Source: Actinomycetes bacterium (GTDB lineage: Bacteria > Actinomycetota > Acidimicrobiia > Acidimicrobiales > Microtrichaceae). Taken from it: DNA of 18,480 bases. A program made the position numbers and the translations under genes. The stretch is taken from contig JAFAFZ010000275.1 of assembly GCA_023423215.1 (NCBI GenBank), positions 1 through 18,480 of the forward strand, written 5' to 3'. Below the pieces are notes generated by a model. That model was not told the origin of the DNA. It saw only the letters and a program-made list of their open reading frames with translations, and did not search any database. The stretch's first letter is position 1. Each line of letters begins with the position of its first letter. This document shows positions 7,587 through 14,187 of this stretch, in pieces.

Positions 7587-7922
7587 GTGCACGACACCAC
7601 CACCATCCGACCGATCGACGCAGCGACCTTCGACGAGGAGATCGCCGCAGCTCAACGTGCGGTCGTCGTCGACGTCTGGGCCGAGTGGTGCCCGCCGTGC
7701 CACGCGCTCACGCCCGAGCTCGAGGCGGTCGCGGCAGAGCTGGCCGACCGGATCGAGGTGCGTTCGCTCGACCAGGACGCGCACCCCGAGATCGGCCGTC
7801 GCCACGACGTCCGCAGCCTGCCCACGCTGCTGGTGTTCCGCGACGGCGAGCTGGTCGGACGGCTCGTCGGCGCACGCGGCCGGGCGTCGCTACGGGAGGA
7901 GCTCGCTCGCATCCTGGAGTGA
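7587..7922 (+). CDS. Thioredoxin
   Basis: A 111-residue single-domain thioredoxin, a cytoplasmic dithiol-disulfide reductant. The active site is WAEWCPPC, so the usual Gly of WCGPC is Pro, which should shift the redox potential. The SLPTLLVF segment supplies the cis-proline, and GELVGRLVGA matches the end of the fold. The GTG at 7587 is preferred because CGGAGG (7575-7580) lies 6 nt upstream and the fold needs nothing earlier; the frame is open further upstream through the promoter. Its 3' end overlaps the convergent MerR gene by 33 bp. Its promoter shares the operator of that regulator, so it is probably induced by the MerR protein. Confidence 0.9.
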   Translation: MHDTTTIRPIDAATFDEEIAAAQRAVVVDVWAEWCPPCHALTPELEAVAAELADRIEVRSLDQDAHPEIGRRHDVRSLPTLLVFRDGELVGRLVGARGRASLREELARILE

Positions 7923-8369
7923 GTGGATGGTCCGCGACGTCGGACCACGTCGGTCGGCAGGGGTCGGCGCTGCAGCGACCGGCGCCGCTGGGGCCGCGTC
8001 GAGCCGCACGCACGCCATGCCGTCGCCGCCCACGCACAGCCCGACGAGCGACTCGAGTCGGGCGCGCACCTTGCGGAGCCGCTCGACCTCGCCGTCGACC
8101 TCGACCAGCTTCGCGGTCGCCGCCTCGGCGATCCCCGCCGGCGTGCGTTCGCCGGCGTCGAGCAACTCCGAGATCTCGGCGAGGGTGAACCCGAGCTCCT
8201 TCGCCCGGAGGATCCAGCGCAGCCGGCCGACGGCCTCGTCGTCGTACTGGCGGTAGCCCGCCGCCGTGCGTTCGGGCGGGGCCAGCAGGCCCTTGCGCTC
8301 GTAGAAGCGGATCGTCTCGACCCCGACACCGCCCTCGGCGGCCAGCTCTCCGATCGTCAGGCTGCGCAT
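7890..8369 (-). CDS. MerR family regulator with CueR-like Cys-x7-Cys loop
   Basis: A 159-residue transcription activator. The MerR winged helix-turn-helix is clear at residues 4-65 (TIGELAAEGGVGVETIRFYE, then GLLAPPERTAAGYRQYD). A long dimerisation helix (about 80-110) leads to CVGGDGMAC, Cys112 and Cys120, with the spacing and position of the metal-binding loop of E. coli CueR. Residue 77, Ser in CueR and equivalent to the Cys of ZntR/MerR, aligns to Pro. A thiophilic ion (Cu+, Ag+ or Au+) or thiol stress is therefore plausible, but the signal is unproven. A Pro/Ala-rich C-terminal extension follows. The ATG at 8369 is chosen because the family begins there and the promoter predicts a transcript starting on it (leaderless). 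An in-frame start at 8408 would lie inside the -35 box. Confidence 0.88.
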   Translation of the reverse strand: MRSLTIGELAAEGGVGVETIRFYERKGLLAPPERTAAGYRQYDDEAVGRLRWILRAKELGFTLAEISELLDAGERTPAGIAEAATAKLVEVDGEVERLRKVRARLESLVGLCVGGDGMACVRLDAAPAAPVAAAPTPADRRGPTSRTIHSLQDASELLP

Positions 8370-8376
8370 GGACCCG

Positions 8377-8408
8377 AGGGTACGGCCCGGACCGTGGTCC
8401 GGGGTCAA
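8377..8408 (-). promoter_or_regulatory. MerR-type promoter/operator of the merR-like gene
   Basis: On the minus strand, TTGACC (8408-8403) and TACCCT (8382-8377) are separated by 20 bp. The spacer carries a perfect 8-2-8 dyad, CCCGGACC-GT-GGTCCGGG on the plus strand (8386-8403). The same layout and most of the sequence recur at the thioredoxin promoter. The predicted start falls at about 8370-8369, on the ATG. The -35 box overlaps the TetR stop codon (8407-8405), so the promoter is embedded in the end of that gene. Confidence 0.75.
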
Positions 8409-9025
8409 CGACGGGCCGGCGACGCCTCGTGCGCGGGCAGCTGCGAGGCGATCAGCTCGGCGAGCAATTCCTCGGCGAGCGCGTCGACCTCGGCGGTCCG
8501 CTCACGGCCGATGCCGAACGCGTCCATCGCCGTGTCGCGCCCGAGCGACCAGCCGAGGACGGCGCTGGCGAGCAGACCCGCCAGCACCCGGGTCCGCAGG
8601 TCGTCCGGCGCTCCCGCATCGAGCAGCGAACCCAGGTGCTGGGCGACGCCGGGGAACTGCGAGTCCTCGTCCCCGTCCGCTCGCTCGTCGCCACCGGCGC
8701 TCAGCACCAGGCCGGTGCCGGGCAGCGCTCGCAGGTGTCGCAACGCGAGGACGTAGCCCTCGACGGGATCCTGGGCGGCACGGAACGCCTGCGCGTACTC
8801 GGCCGCCGCGCTCCCGACCGCCTGTGCGACCAGGGCGTCCTTCGAGCCGAAGTGACGGGTGATCATCGAGTGCTGCACCCCCGCACGCGCGGCGATGTCC
8901 CGCACGGTGACGGCGCGCACCGAGCGCTCGGACAGCAGCTCCCGGGTCGCAGCGAGCAGGTCGGCCCGGACCTCCGCCGCCTTCCGGTACGGCGCTCGGC
9001 GTCTCGTGTCCGGTTCGGCGGGCAT
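8405..9025 (-). CDS. TetR family transcriptional regulator
   Basis: A 206-residue repressor. The N-terminal TetR domain is clear: RADLLAATRELLSERSVRAV, the helix-turn-helix VRDIAARAGVQHSMITRHFG (41-60) and SKDALV. The C-terminal ligand domain (about 75-200) is variable, with no recognisable ligand. The ATG at 9025 is preferred over longer in-frame starts because the family begins there. The longer frame (to 9178) would run into the hydrolase gene on the other strand and encode low-complexity Cys/Gly sequence. TACAGT (9037-9032) just upstream is a -10 candidate that again predicts a transcript starting close to the ATG. It is divergent from the alpha/beta hydrolase gene, which it probably controls. 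Confidence 0.88.
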   Translation of the reverse strand: MPAEPDTRRRAPYRKAAEVRADLLAATRELLSERSVRAVTVRDIAARAGVQHSMITRHFGSKDALVAQAVGSAAAEYAQAFRAAQDPVEGYVLALRHLRALPGTGLVLSAGGDERADGDEDSQFPGVAQHLGSLLDAGAPDDLRTRVLAGLLASAVLGWSLGRDTAMDAFGIGRERTAEVDALAEELLAELIASQLPAHEASPARR

Positions 9026-9094
9026 CCCGGTACTGTATCCAGGTGGACGCAATCCGCCTCCGCAGCCGCAACCGCAGGACGAGGGGGTCCACCG
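9026..9094. promoter_or_regulatory. Divergent tetR / hydrolase intergenic region
   Basis: This 69-bp gap should hold both promoters and the operator. The imperfect dyad GGTAC-TG-TATCC (9029-9040) includes TACAGT (minus, a -10 candidate for tetR) and TACTGT (plus, a -10 candidate for the hydrolase). A repressor bound there would block both. No good -35 box is visible for either direction. Confidence 0.35.
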
Positions 9095-9991
9095 ATGACC
9101 GACCAGCACACCGACGATCGACGTGTTCCGGCAGGCGTCGCGGTCCGCGAGACCGAGCTCGGCCCCATCGAGGTGCACGACAGCGGCGGTGACGGGTCAC
9201 CGGTGCTCTTCGTGCACGGCACCCCCGGCGGCTGGGACCAGGCAGAGCTGATGGGTCGCTTCCTCGTCGACGCCGGCCACCGCGTCATCGCACCGTCCCG
9301 ACCGGGCTACCTCGCCACGCCGCTCACCGAGGAGCGGTCGGCCCCGGCCCAGCAGGCAGCGCTGCACGCCGCGCTGATGACCCACCTCGGCATCGACCGC
9401 TTCGCCGTCGCGTGCTGGTCGGGCGGTGGTCCGTCGTCGTACCAGCTCGCCATCGACCACCCCGAGCGCGTCACAGCGCTGGCGGCGTTCGCCGCGGTGT
9501 CCATGCCGTACACCTTCGAGCACCCCCACCAGGAGGAGTCGCTCTTCGGCCGACCCGGTGCGTGGCTGCTCCGCCAGCTCGCTCGCCACGCTCCGCACAC
9601 CACCGTGACGGCGCTCGTGACCGAGGAGGGCGATCTGGACAGGGCCGACGCCAAGGCCCTCGTCGCCGAGATCTGGGAGGACGAGTCCCGTCGTCAGTGG
9701 GTGCTCGACTGGTCGGCCACGGTGTCGGGCGCTCGCCAGCACGGCTTCGCCAACGATCGTGTTCGGTTCCCGACGATCGACCTTGACCTCTCGGCCGTGC
9801 GAGCGCCGGTGCTGCTGGTGCACGCCGACACCGACAGCGACGTGCCCTACGCCCACTCCGAGCATGCGGCGTCGCAGCTGGCGGACGTCGAGGTCGTCAC
9901 GATCTCCGGGGGCACGCACATCAGCGCGTGGACCGGACCCGAGGAGGTCGACGCGCAGCGACGTGTGGTCCGGCACCTCTCGACCGACTAG
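9095..9991 (+). CDS. Alpha/beta hydrolase
   Basis: A 298-residue soluble alpha/beta-hydrolase-fold enzyme. The oxyanion-hole motif is FVHGTPGGWDQ (about 45-55). The nucleophile elbow reads ACWSGGGPSS, giving Ser109 with Trp before and Gly after. The acid is probably the Asp in LLVHADTDSDVPY, and the His is in SGGTHISAW. The cap region lies between about residues 135 and 225. The ATG at 9095 has AGGGGG (9082-9087) upstream; the frame is open much further, but that stretch is antisense to tetR. The methyltransferase follows 31 bp later, so the two are probably co-transcribed. Substrate unknown: esterase, lactonase or haloalkane/epoxide-type chemistry cannot be separated from sequence. Confidence 0.88.
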   Translation: MTDQHTDDRRVPAGVAVRETELGPIEVHDSGGDGSPVLFVHGTPGGWDQAELMGRFLVDAGHRVIAPSRPGYLATPLTEERSAPAQQAALHAALMTHLGIDRFAVACWSGGGPSSYQLAIDHPERVTALAAFAAVSMPYTFEHPHQEESLFGRPGAWLLRQLARHAPHTTVTALVTEEGDLDRADAKALVAEIWEDESRRQWVLDWSATVSGARQHGFANDRVRFPTIDLDLSAVRAPVLLVHADTDSDVPYAHSEHAASQLADVEVVTISGGTHISAWTGPEEVDAQRRVVRHLSTD

Positions 9992-10022
9992 AGAGGGTCC
10001 TGCGCCCAGCCCGAGGAGCCCC

Positions 10023-10913
10023 ATGGACGATCCGGAACCGCAGCCCGTGACCTCGGACGAGGCGACGCCACACGACGAGGCGTTCCAGTGGAACGGCTCG
10101 TTCGGTCGCACCTGGATCGAGCTCCAGGACGTTTTGGACACCATGTACCGCCCGTTCGAGCAGGCGCTCGTCGACGCGTCGGCGGCCGTCTCGGCTCGCA
10201 GGGTGCTCGACGTCGGCTGCGGGACCGGGGCCACGACCCTGGCGCTCGCCCGCCACGTGGACCGCGTCGCCACCGACACCGAGGGGGACGGCGCCACGGC
10301 GTGCGTCGGCCTGGACGTGTCGAAGCCGATGCTCGAGGTCGCGGCACGACGAGCGCTCGACGAGGGCTCCTCGGCGCGGTTCGTCCTCGGCGACGCCCAA
10401 CGGCACCGGTTCGACGCCGAGCCCTTCGACGTGGTGGTGTCCCGCTTCGGGGTCATGTTCTTCGACGACGAGGTCGCGGCGTTCGCCAACCTGCGCGGTG
10501 CGACCGCACCCGGCGGCGCGCTGCGCGTCGCCGTGTGGCGCCGGCCCGAGGAGAACCCGTTCATGTCGACCTCAGCACGCGCCGCCTCCGGGGTGCTGCC
10601 CCTGCCGCCACCCGCGCCGGGCGAGCCGGGGCCCTACGGACTCGCCGATCCGGCGCACGTGCACGAGCTCCTCGACGCGTCGGGCTGGCACGACGTCGAG
10701 CTGGTGCCACTGGACCTGGAGTGCCGACTCCCGCTCACCCAGCTGGATCGCTACGCGACGCGCCTCGGTCCCGTGGGCCGGGCGCTCACCGACGCGGACG
10801 ACGCGCGGCGGGCGCAGATCGCCGAGGTGGTGCGGCCCGCGTTCGACCCCTTCGTCGACGGCGACGAGCTGCGCTACACCGCTGCCTGCTGGATGGTGCA
10901 CGCCACGGCCTGA
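10023..10913 (+). CDS. Class I SAM-dependent methyltransferase
   Basis: A 296-residue cytoplasmic methyltransferase with a Rossmann-like SAM-binding fold. Motif I is VLDVGCGTGATT (61-72), motif II contains VGLDVSKPML, motif III is FVLGDAQRHRF, and motif IV is FDVVVSRFGVMFFDD. The remainder resembles methyltransf_11/25 family proteins acting on small molecules, but the acceptor is unknown. The ATG at 10023 follows GAGGAG (10013-10018) with a 4-nt gap. It lies 31 bp after the hydrolase on the same strand and probably shares its TetR-controlled transcript. A 9-bp stem-loop follows the stop codon. Confidence 0.88.
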   Translation: MDDPEPQPVTSDEATPHDEAFQWNGSFGRTWIELQDVLDTMYRPFEQALVDASAAVSARRVLDVGCGTGATTLALARHVDRVATDTEGDGATACVGLDVSKPMLEVAARRALDEGSSARFVLGDAQRHRFDAEPFDVVVSRFGVMFFDDEVAAFANLRGATAPGGALRVAVWRRPEENPFMSTSARAASGVLPLPPPAPGEPGPYGLADPAHVHELLDASGWHDVELVPLDLECRLPLTQLDRYATRLGPVGRALTDADDARRAQIAEVVRPAFDPFVDGDELRYTAACWMVHATA

Positions 10914-10933
10914 GCGACATCGAGCCGTGCCGC

Positions 10934-10968
10934 CGCCGCCTCGACCTGCCGTGACCCTTGAGGCGGCG
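10934..10968. terminator. Stem-loop between convergent genes, likely bidirectional terminator
   Basis: A perfect 9-bp inverted repeat, CGCCGCCTC (10934-10942) and GAGGCGGCG (10960-10968), encloses a 17-nt loop. It sits between the methyltransferase stop (10913) and the thioesterase stop (10974). No U-tract follows, as is common in high-GC actinobacteria. Confidence 0.5.
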
Positions 10969-10973
10969 CGGCC

Positions 10974-11780
10974 TCACCCCGGCAGCGAGACCGCCCGGGC
11001 GTAGACGAGCGTGGTGACGGCGTCGTTCGTCGTATCGAACAGCTCGACGCGCACCGCCGCGTCCGGCCCGTCGCCGAGGACGTGGGCCCGGGTCCGCACC
11101 GGTCCGACGTGTGCCTTGCCCAGGTAGCGCAGGTCCAGCTCGGTCACCACCACGGGCACCCCGAGGCGTGCGCCGACCAGCTCCTCGGCGGCCGCCTCGG
11201 CGAGCAGCGCGACCATCGCACCCTGGAGGGTTCCGGCGGGGTTCACGACCCGCGGTGTCACCAGCATCTGGACGACGCCGTTCGCGGCATCGAGGACCTC
11301 GATGCCCGCCTCGTCGCGCAGCGGCAGGTCGAGCGAGCCGAGGTCGGCGAAGACCGAGGGCGCCTCCTCCGGCGTCAGGCTGTGCTTCGGAGGGTCGTCC
11401 GGCTTGCGCGGGACCCGGGCGAAGCCGATGGCGCCCGTGGCGACCGGCCCGCCGTCGAGGTCGTTCAGCTCGACCGAGCACGTCACCGATCGGCGACCCT
11501 CGCGCAGGATCGTGTTCCGGGCGATCACGAGCTCGGGCGCCGGGATCGGCAGCATGCGGATGGACATGTCGGTCGTGAAGGCCCAGGCGTCCGGGTCGTG
11601 GTCCACGAGGATGCCGGACACCGCGTCGATCGCGAACGAGATGACGCTCGCCCGCAGAACGCCCAGCTGCAGCGTCGCCTCCTGCGGCACGACCTGGATC
11701 GTGAACTCGGCGCCGACGAAGCGGGCCGACGCCCCGAGGCGCGTGGGCACCGCCATGAACTCGCTGGGCAGGTCCGTCAC
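10974..11780 (-). CDS. Double-hotdog acyl-CoA thioesterase-like protein
   Basis: A 268-residue protein with two tandem hotdog domains. In the first (about 1-125), LRASVISFAIDAVSGILVD resembles the central helix with its acidic residue, followed by strands FTTDMSIRMLPIP. In the second (about 150-268), NPAGTLQGAMVALLAEAAAEE matches the PaaI/4HBT central helix, and VTELDLRYLGKAHVGPVRTRA the following strands. Such proteins hydrolyse acyl-CoA thioesters in the cytoplasm; here the acyl chain is unknown. The start is GTG 11780-11778, with AGGAG (11790-11786) 5 nt upstream. It is divergent from the ABC exporter operon and may share its regulatory region. Confidence 0.82.
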   Translation of the reverse strand: MTDLPSEFMAVPTRLGASARFVGAEFTIQVVPQEATLQLGVLRASVISFAIDAVSGILVDHDPDAWAFTTDMSIRMLPIPAPELVIARNTILREGRRSVTCSVELNDLDGGPVATGAIGFARVPRKPDDPPKHSLTPEEAPSVFADLGSLDLPLRDEAGIEVLDAANGVVQMLVTPRVVNPAGTLQGAMVALLAEAAAEELVGARLGVPVVVTELDLRYLGKAHVGPVRTRAHVLGDGPDAAVRVELFDTTNDAVTTLVYARAVSLPG

Positions 11781-11851
11781 CGCGTCTCCTCTCGCCGCAT
11801 CGCCGCCGGAGGCTAACCGTCGGCGCTGCGGGCCCGGGATCCAAGTCTCCC

Positions 11852-11906
11852 TTGCAACCCCGTACGGCGTACGTTACCTTCGCCACCCCACCTCGTACGT
11901 CGTACT
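11852..11906 (+). promoter_or_regulatory. Repressible promoter of the ABC exporter operon
   Basis: TTGCAA (11852-11857) and TACCTT (11875-11880) at a 17-bp spacing make a good vegetative promoter. A palindrome CGTACGGCGTACG (11861-11873) fills the spacer, and a related CGTACGTCGTAC (11894-11905) lies just after the predicted start. The two sites are 33 bp apart, three helical turns. GTACGnCGTAC dyads suit a TetR-type repressor of a drug exporter. The regulator is not obviously in the window. Confidence 0.55.
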
Positions 11907-11960
11907 GAGTTCTGCTCGTCGGCACGGGACGGGATGAGGACGCCACACCGAGGAGCCGCC

Positions 11961-13016
11961 GTGCACGCACCACCATCGACCTCTGAGACTCCCCCGCCCG
12001 TGGGGTCACCACCTCCCTCGACCGAAGTGGCCATCTGTGCCGAAGGACTGATCAAGGACTACGGCGAGCACCGGGTGCTGGACCACTTCGACCTGTCCGT
12101 GGCCGCCGGGACCGTCTGTGGCCTGCTCGGCCCGAACGGCGCCGGCAAGACCACGGCCGTGCGGATCCTGACGACCCTGCTGCACGCCGACGGTGGCAGG
12201 GCGCGGGTCGCCGGCGCCGACGTCGCCGATCAGGCCGCCCTGGTCCGTCACCGCATCGGCCTGAGCGGCCAGGAGCCGGCGATCGACGAGATCCTCAGCG
12301 GACGTCAGAACCTCGTGCTGTTCGGGCGGCTCAACGGGCTCTCCCGTCGCGACGCTCGTCGGCGAGCCGAGCAGCTGCTGGAGCAGCTCGGCCTGACCGA
12401 CGCCGCCGACCGCCCGGTGAAGCGCTACTCGGGCGGGATGCGCCGGCGACTCGACCTGGGCGTCACGCTGCTGCTCGCGCCGCAGGTGCTGTTCCTCGCC
12501 GAGCCGACGACCGGTCTGGACCCGCGCAACCGCAGTGAGGTGTGGACCGCCATCCGCAGCTTCGTCGAGCGGGGCACCACCGTCCTGCTCACGACCCAGT
12601 ACCTGGACGAGGCGGACCAGCTGGCCGACGACGTCGTCGTCATGGAGACCGGGCGGGTGATCGCCCGGGGCACGCCCGACGAGCTCAAGGCGCTCGTCGG
12701 GGCCGACCGCCTGGACGTCGTGCTCGAGCGTCGGTCGGGCGACGAGCTGGAACGCGCACGAACGATCGTCGAACGCGCTGCGGACGGCGCGCTCGAGGTC
12801 GACTCGGGGACCGGCACGATCAGCGCTCCGGTGGCGCACCGCGCTCGAGCGCTCTCGGCAGTGGTCCAGGAGCTGGCCGCCGCCGGGATCGACGTCGCGG
12901 ACATCGGACTGCGTCGCCCGACCCTGGACGACGTGTTCCTGCAGCTCACCGGCCATCCGACGCGAGCGGCCGACGACGGCGATGCGACCGACGAGGCCGA
13001 GGAGGTGGCAGCGTGA
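11961..13016 (+). CDS. DrrA-type ABC exporter ATP-binding protein with altered Walker B
   Basis: A 351-residue ATPase of the daunorubicin-resistance (DrrA) type, working with the permease encoded next. Walker A is GPNGAGKTT (57-65), the Q-loop is in GLSGQEPAIDE, and the signature is YSGGM (156-160). The D-loop is TTGLDP, and the switch region TTQYLDEAD has the Gln usual for DrrA. A C-terminal DrrA domain ends RRPTLDDVFLQLTG. Walker B reads VLFLAEPTTGLD: the Mg-coordinating Asp is Ala180 (GCC), while catalytic Glu181 is kept. Transport may be weak or altered unless this is a sequencing error. The GTG at 11961 is chosen for GAGGAG (11950-11955); an in-frame ATG at 11934 has weaker support. It overlaps the permease gene by 4 nt (GTGA). 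Operators upstream suggest drug-inducible control. Confidence 0.88.
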   Translation: MHAPPSTSETPPPVGSPPPSTEVAICAEGLIKDYGEHRVLDHFDLSVAAGTVCGLLGPNGAGKTTAVRILTTLLHADGGRARVAGADVADQAALVRHRIGLSGQEPAIDEILSGRQNLVLFGRLNGLSRRDARRRAEQLLEQLGLTDAADRPVKRYSGGMRRRLDLGVTLLLAPQVLFLAEPTTGLDPRNRSEVWTAIRSFVERGTTVLLTTQYLDEADQLADDVVVMETGRVIARGTPDELKALVGADRLDVVLERRSGDELERARTIVERAADGALEVDSGTGTISAPVAHRARALSAVVQELAAAGIDVADIGLRRPTLDDVFLQLTGHPTRAADDGDATDEAEEVAA

Positions 13017-13855
13017 GCACGACCATGGCAGTCCCCTCGGCCGTGCTCGAGCCGCCACGCGGGCTGGGCCGTCTGCGTCGGGCGGCGCGCGACGCGTGGC
13101 TCATCACCGGACGCGACGTCGCCCAGTGGGTGCACGAACCGCAGATGATCCTGTGGGGTCTGTTGATGCCGGTGATGTTCGTCGTGCTGTTCGCCTACGT
13201 GCTCGGCAGCGCGATGGTCGTGCCCGGCGGCGGCAGCTACCAGGCCTTCGTCCTGCCGGGCATGTTCGTCCAGACCATGGCGTTCGGCATCGGCGAGACG
13301 CTCGCCTCGGTCCAGGCCGACGCCGCCAAAGGGGTGACCGATCGGTTCCGCTCCATGCCGATGGCCCCCTCCGCGGTGGTCGTCGGCCGCTGCCTGGCGA
13401 ACATGGTGTACTCGGTGTTCAGCCTCGTGGTGATGGTGCTCGCCGGACTCGCGGTCGGGTGGCGCTGGGAGGGTTCGACGGCGGATGCGTTCGCTGCGTT
13501 CGGACTGCTGCTCCTGCTGCGCTTCGCCTTCCTCTGGATCGGCATCCTACTCGGGTTGAAGGCGACGTCCGCCGAGATGGCGAACTCGATCTACGGCCTG
13601 CTCTACCCGGTCACGATGATCTCGAACGCGTTCGTGGCGACGGCGCTGCTGCCGGTCTGGCTCGGCACGATCGCGGAGTGGAACCCGCTCTCGGCCACGA
13701 CGACCGCGACCCGCGAGCTGTTCGGCAACCCGACCGGCGACCCGACCGGATGGGTCGGCGAGCACGCCCTGCAGCTCGCCGTGCTGTGGCCGCTCGTGAT
13801 CACGGCGGAGGCGCTGCCCCTCGCGGTGCGGGCGTTCCGCAAGCTCAGCCGCTGA
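13013..13855 (+). CDS. DrrB-type ABC-2 permease
   Basis: A 280-residue integral membrane protein forming the channel of the exporter. About six hydrophobic segments are visible: near 40-62 (WGLLMPVMFVVLFAYVL), 72-92, 118-146, 155-180 (FGLLLLLRFAFLWIGILLGL), 188-213 and 245-268. The stretch RFRSMPMAPSAVVVGRCLANM is typical of the DrrB/ABC-2 family. The GTG at 13013 overlaps the ATPase stop (GTGA) and has GGAGG at 13001-13005, so the two are translationally coupled. The export substrate is probably a hydrophobic drug or lipid-like molecule, by family analogy. A strong stem-loop follows the stop by about 30 bp. Confidence 0.88.
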   Translation: MSTTMAVPSAVLEPPRGLGRLRRAARDAWLITGRDVAQWVHEPQMILWGLLMPVMFVVLFAYVLGSAMVVPGGGSYQAFVLPGMFVQTMAFGIGETLASVQADAAKGVTDRFRSMPMAPSAVVVGRCLANMVYSVFSLVVMVLAGLAVGWRWEGSTADAFAAFGLLLLLRFAFLWIGILLGLKATSAEMANSIYGLLYPVTMISNAFVATALLPVWLGTIAEWNPLSATTTATRELFGNPTGDPTGWVGEHALQLAVLWPLVITAEALPLAVRAFRKLSR

Positions 13856-13886
13856 GCCACCGAGCCGCCCGCTGAACGAACGAGCG

Positions 13887-13919
13887 CGTGGCGCGCACCG
13901 TGACCCGGTGCGTGCCACG
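13887..13919 (+). terminator. Strong 13-bp stem-loop after the exporter operon
   Basis: CGTGGCGCGCACC (13887-13899) pairs with GGTGCGTGCCACG (13907-13919) in 12 of 13 positions around a 7-nt loop. It lies 31 bp after the permease stop and 9 bp before the next ATG (13929). It may terminate the exporter transcript or act in the leader of the small downstream gene. There is no U-tract. Confidence 0.5.
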
Positions 13920-13928
13920 ATCTCGGTC

Positions 13929-14150
13929 ATGACCAACGAGCAGGAGCTCCGCACGGAGCTGGACGAGGTGGAGACGAGCCTGGCGAGCGCGCAGCAGACG
14001 CTCGACGAGCTGCGCGACCAGCGCCAGGACCCCGACGCGCTGCCGGACACCTCGGACGACGCGGTGCTCATCCGGGAGCTCGAGGACGCCGCACAGATCG
14101 TCGAGCAGCTCGAGGCGCGCCGGACGTCCCTGCGCGAGCAGCTCGGCTGA
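13929..14150 (+). CDS. Small coiled-coil protein, unknown function
   Basis: A 73-residue charged, helical protein, MTNEQELRTELDEVETSLAS and onward. It has heptad-like Leu spacing in two arms, about 4-33 and 50-72, separated by a Pro/Asp-rich hinge (DPDALPDTSDD). The pattern suggests an antiparallel helical hairpin or a dimeric coiled coil. No family is recognised. Coding looks real from the G/C-biased third positions and lack of interruptions. The ATG at 13929 has no Shine-Dalgarno; a stem-loop occupies the space just upstream, which argues against the earlier in-frame GTG at 13908 inside that stem. It is convergent with the STAS gene. Confidence 0.6.
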   Translation: MTNEQELRTELDEVETSLASAQQTLDELRDQRQDPDALPDTSDDAVLIRELEDAAQIVEQLEARRTSLREQLG

Positions 14151-14155
14151 TCCGT

Positions 14156-14173
14156 CCGGGCTCGCGGGCCCGG
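14156..14173. terminator. Short stem-loop between convergent genes
   Basis: CCGGGC (14156-14161) pairs with GCCCGG (14168-14173) around a 6-nt loop. It sits in the 37-bp gap between the convergent coiled-coil and STAS genes. It is short but placed where a terminator is expected. Confidence 0.35.
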
Positions 14174-14187
14174 GTCCTCGGTGACGG

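Noticed and set aside
5903..8188. 761-codon open frame on the plus strand
   Set aside because: It crosses the peptidase (antisense), the divergent promoters and the thioredoxin gene in another frame. Arg/His/Gly-rich composition marks it as a shadow.
8429..9094. Upstream extension of the alpha/beta hydrolase frame
   Set aside because: It is antisense to the well-supported TetR gene; the ATG at 9095 has its own ribosome site and begins the fold.
11934..11960. ATG at 11934 as start of the ABC ATPase
   Set aside because: The GTG at 11961 has GAGGAG 5 nt upstream and the extra nine residues add no family sequence. The ATG remains possible.
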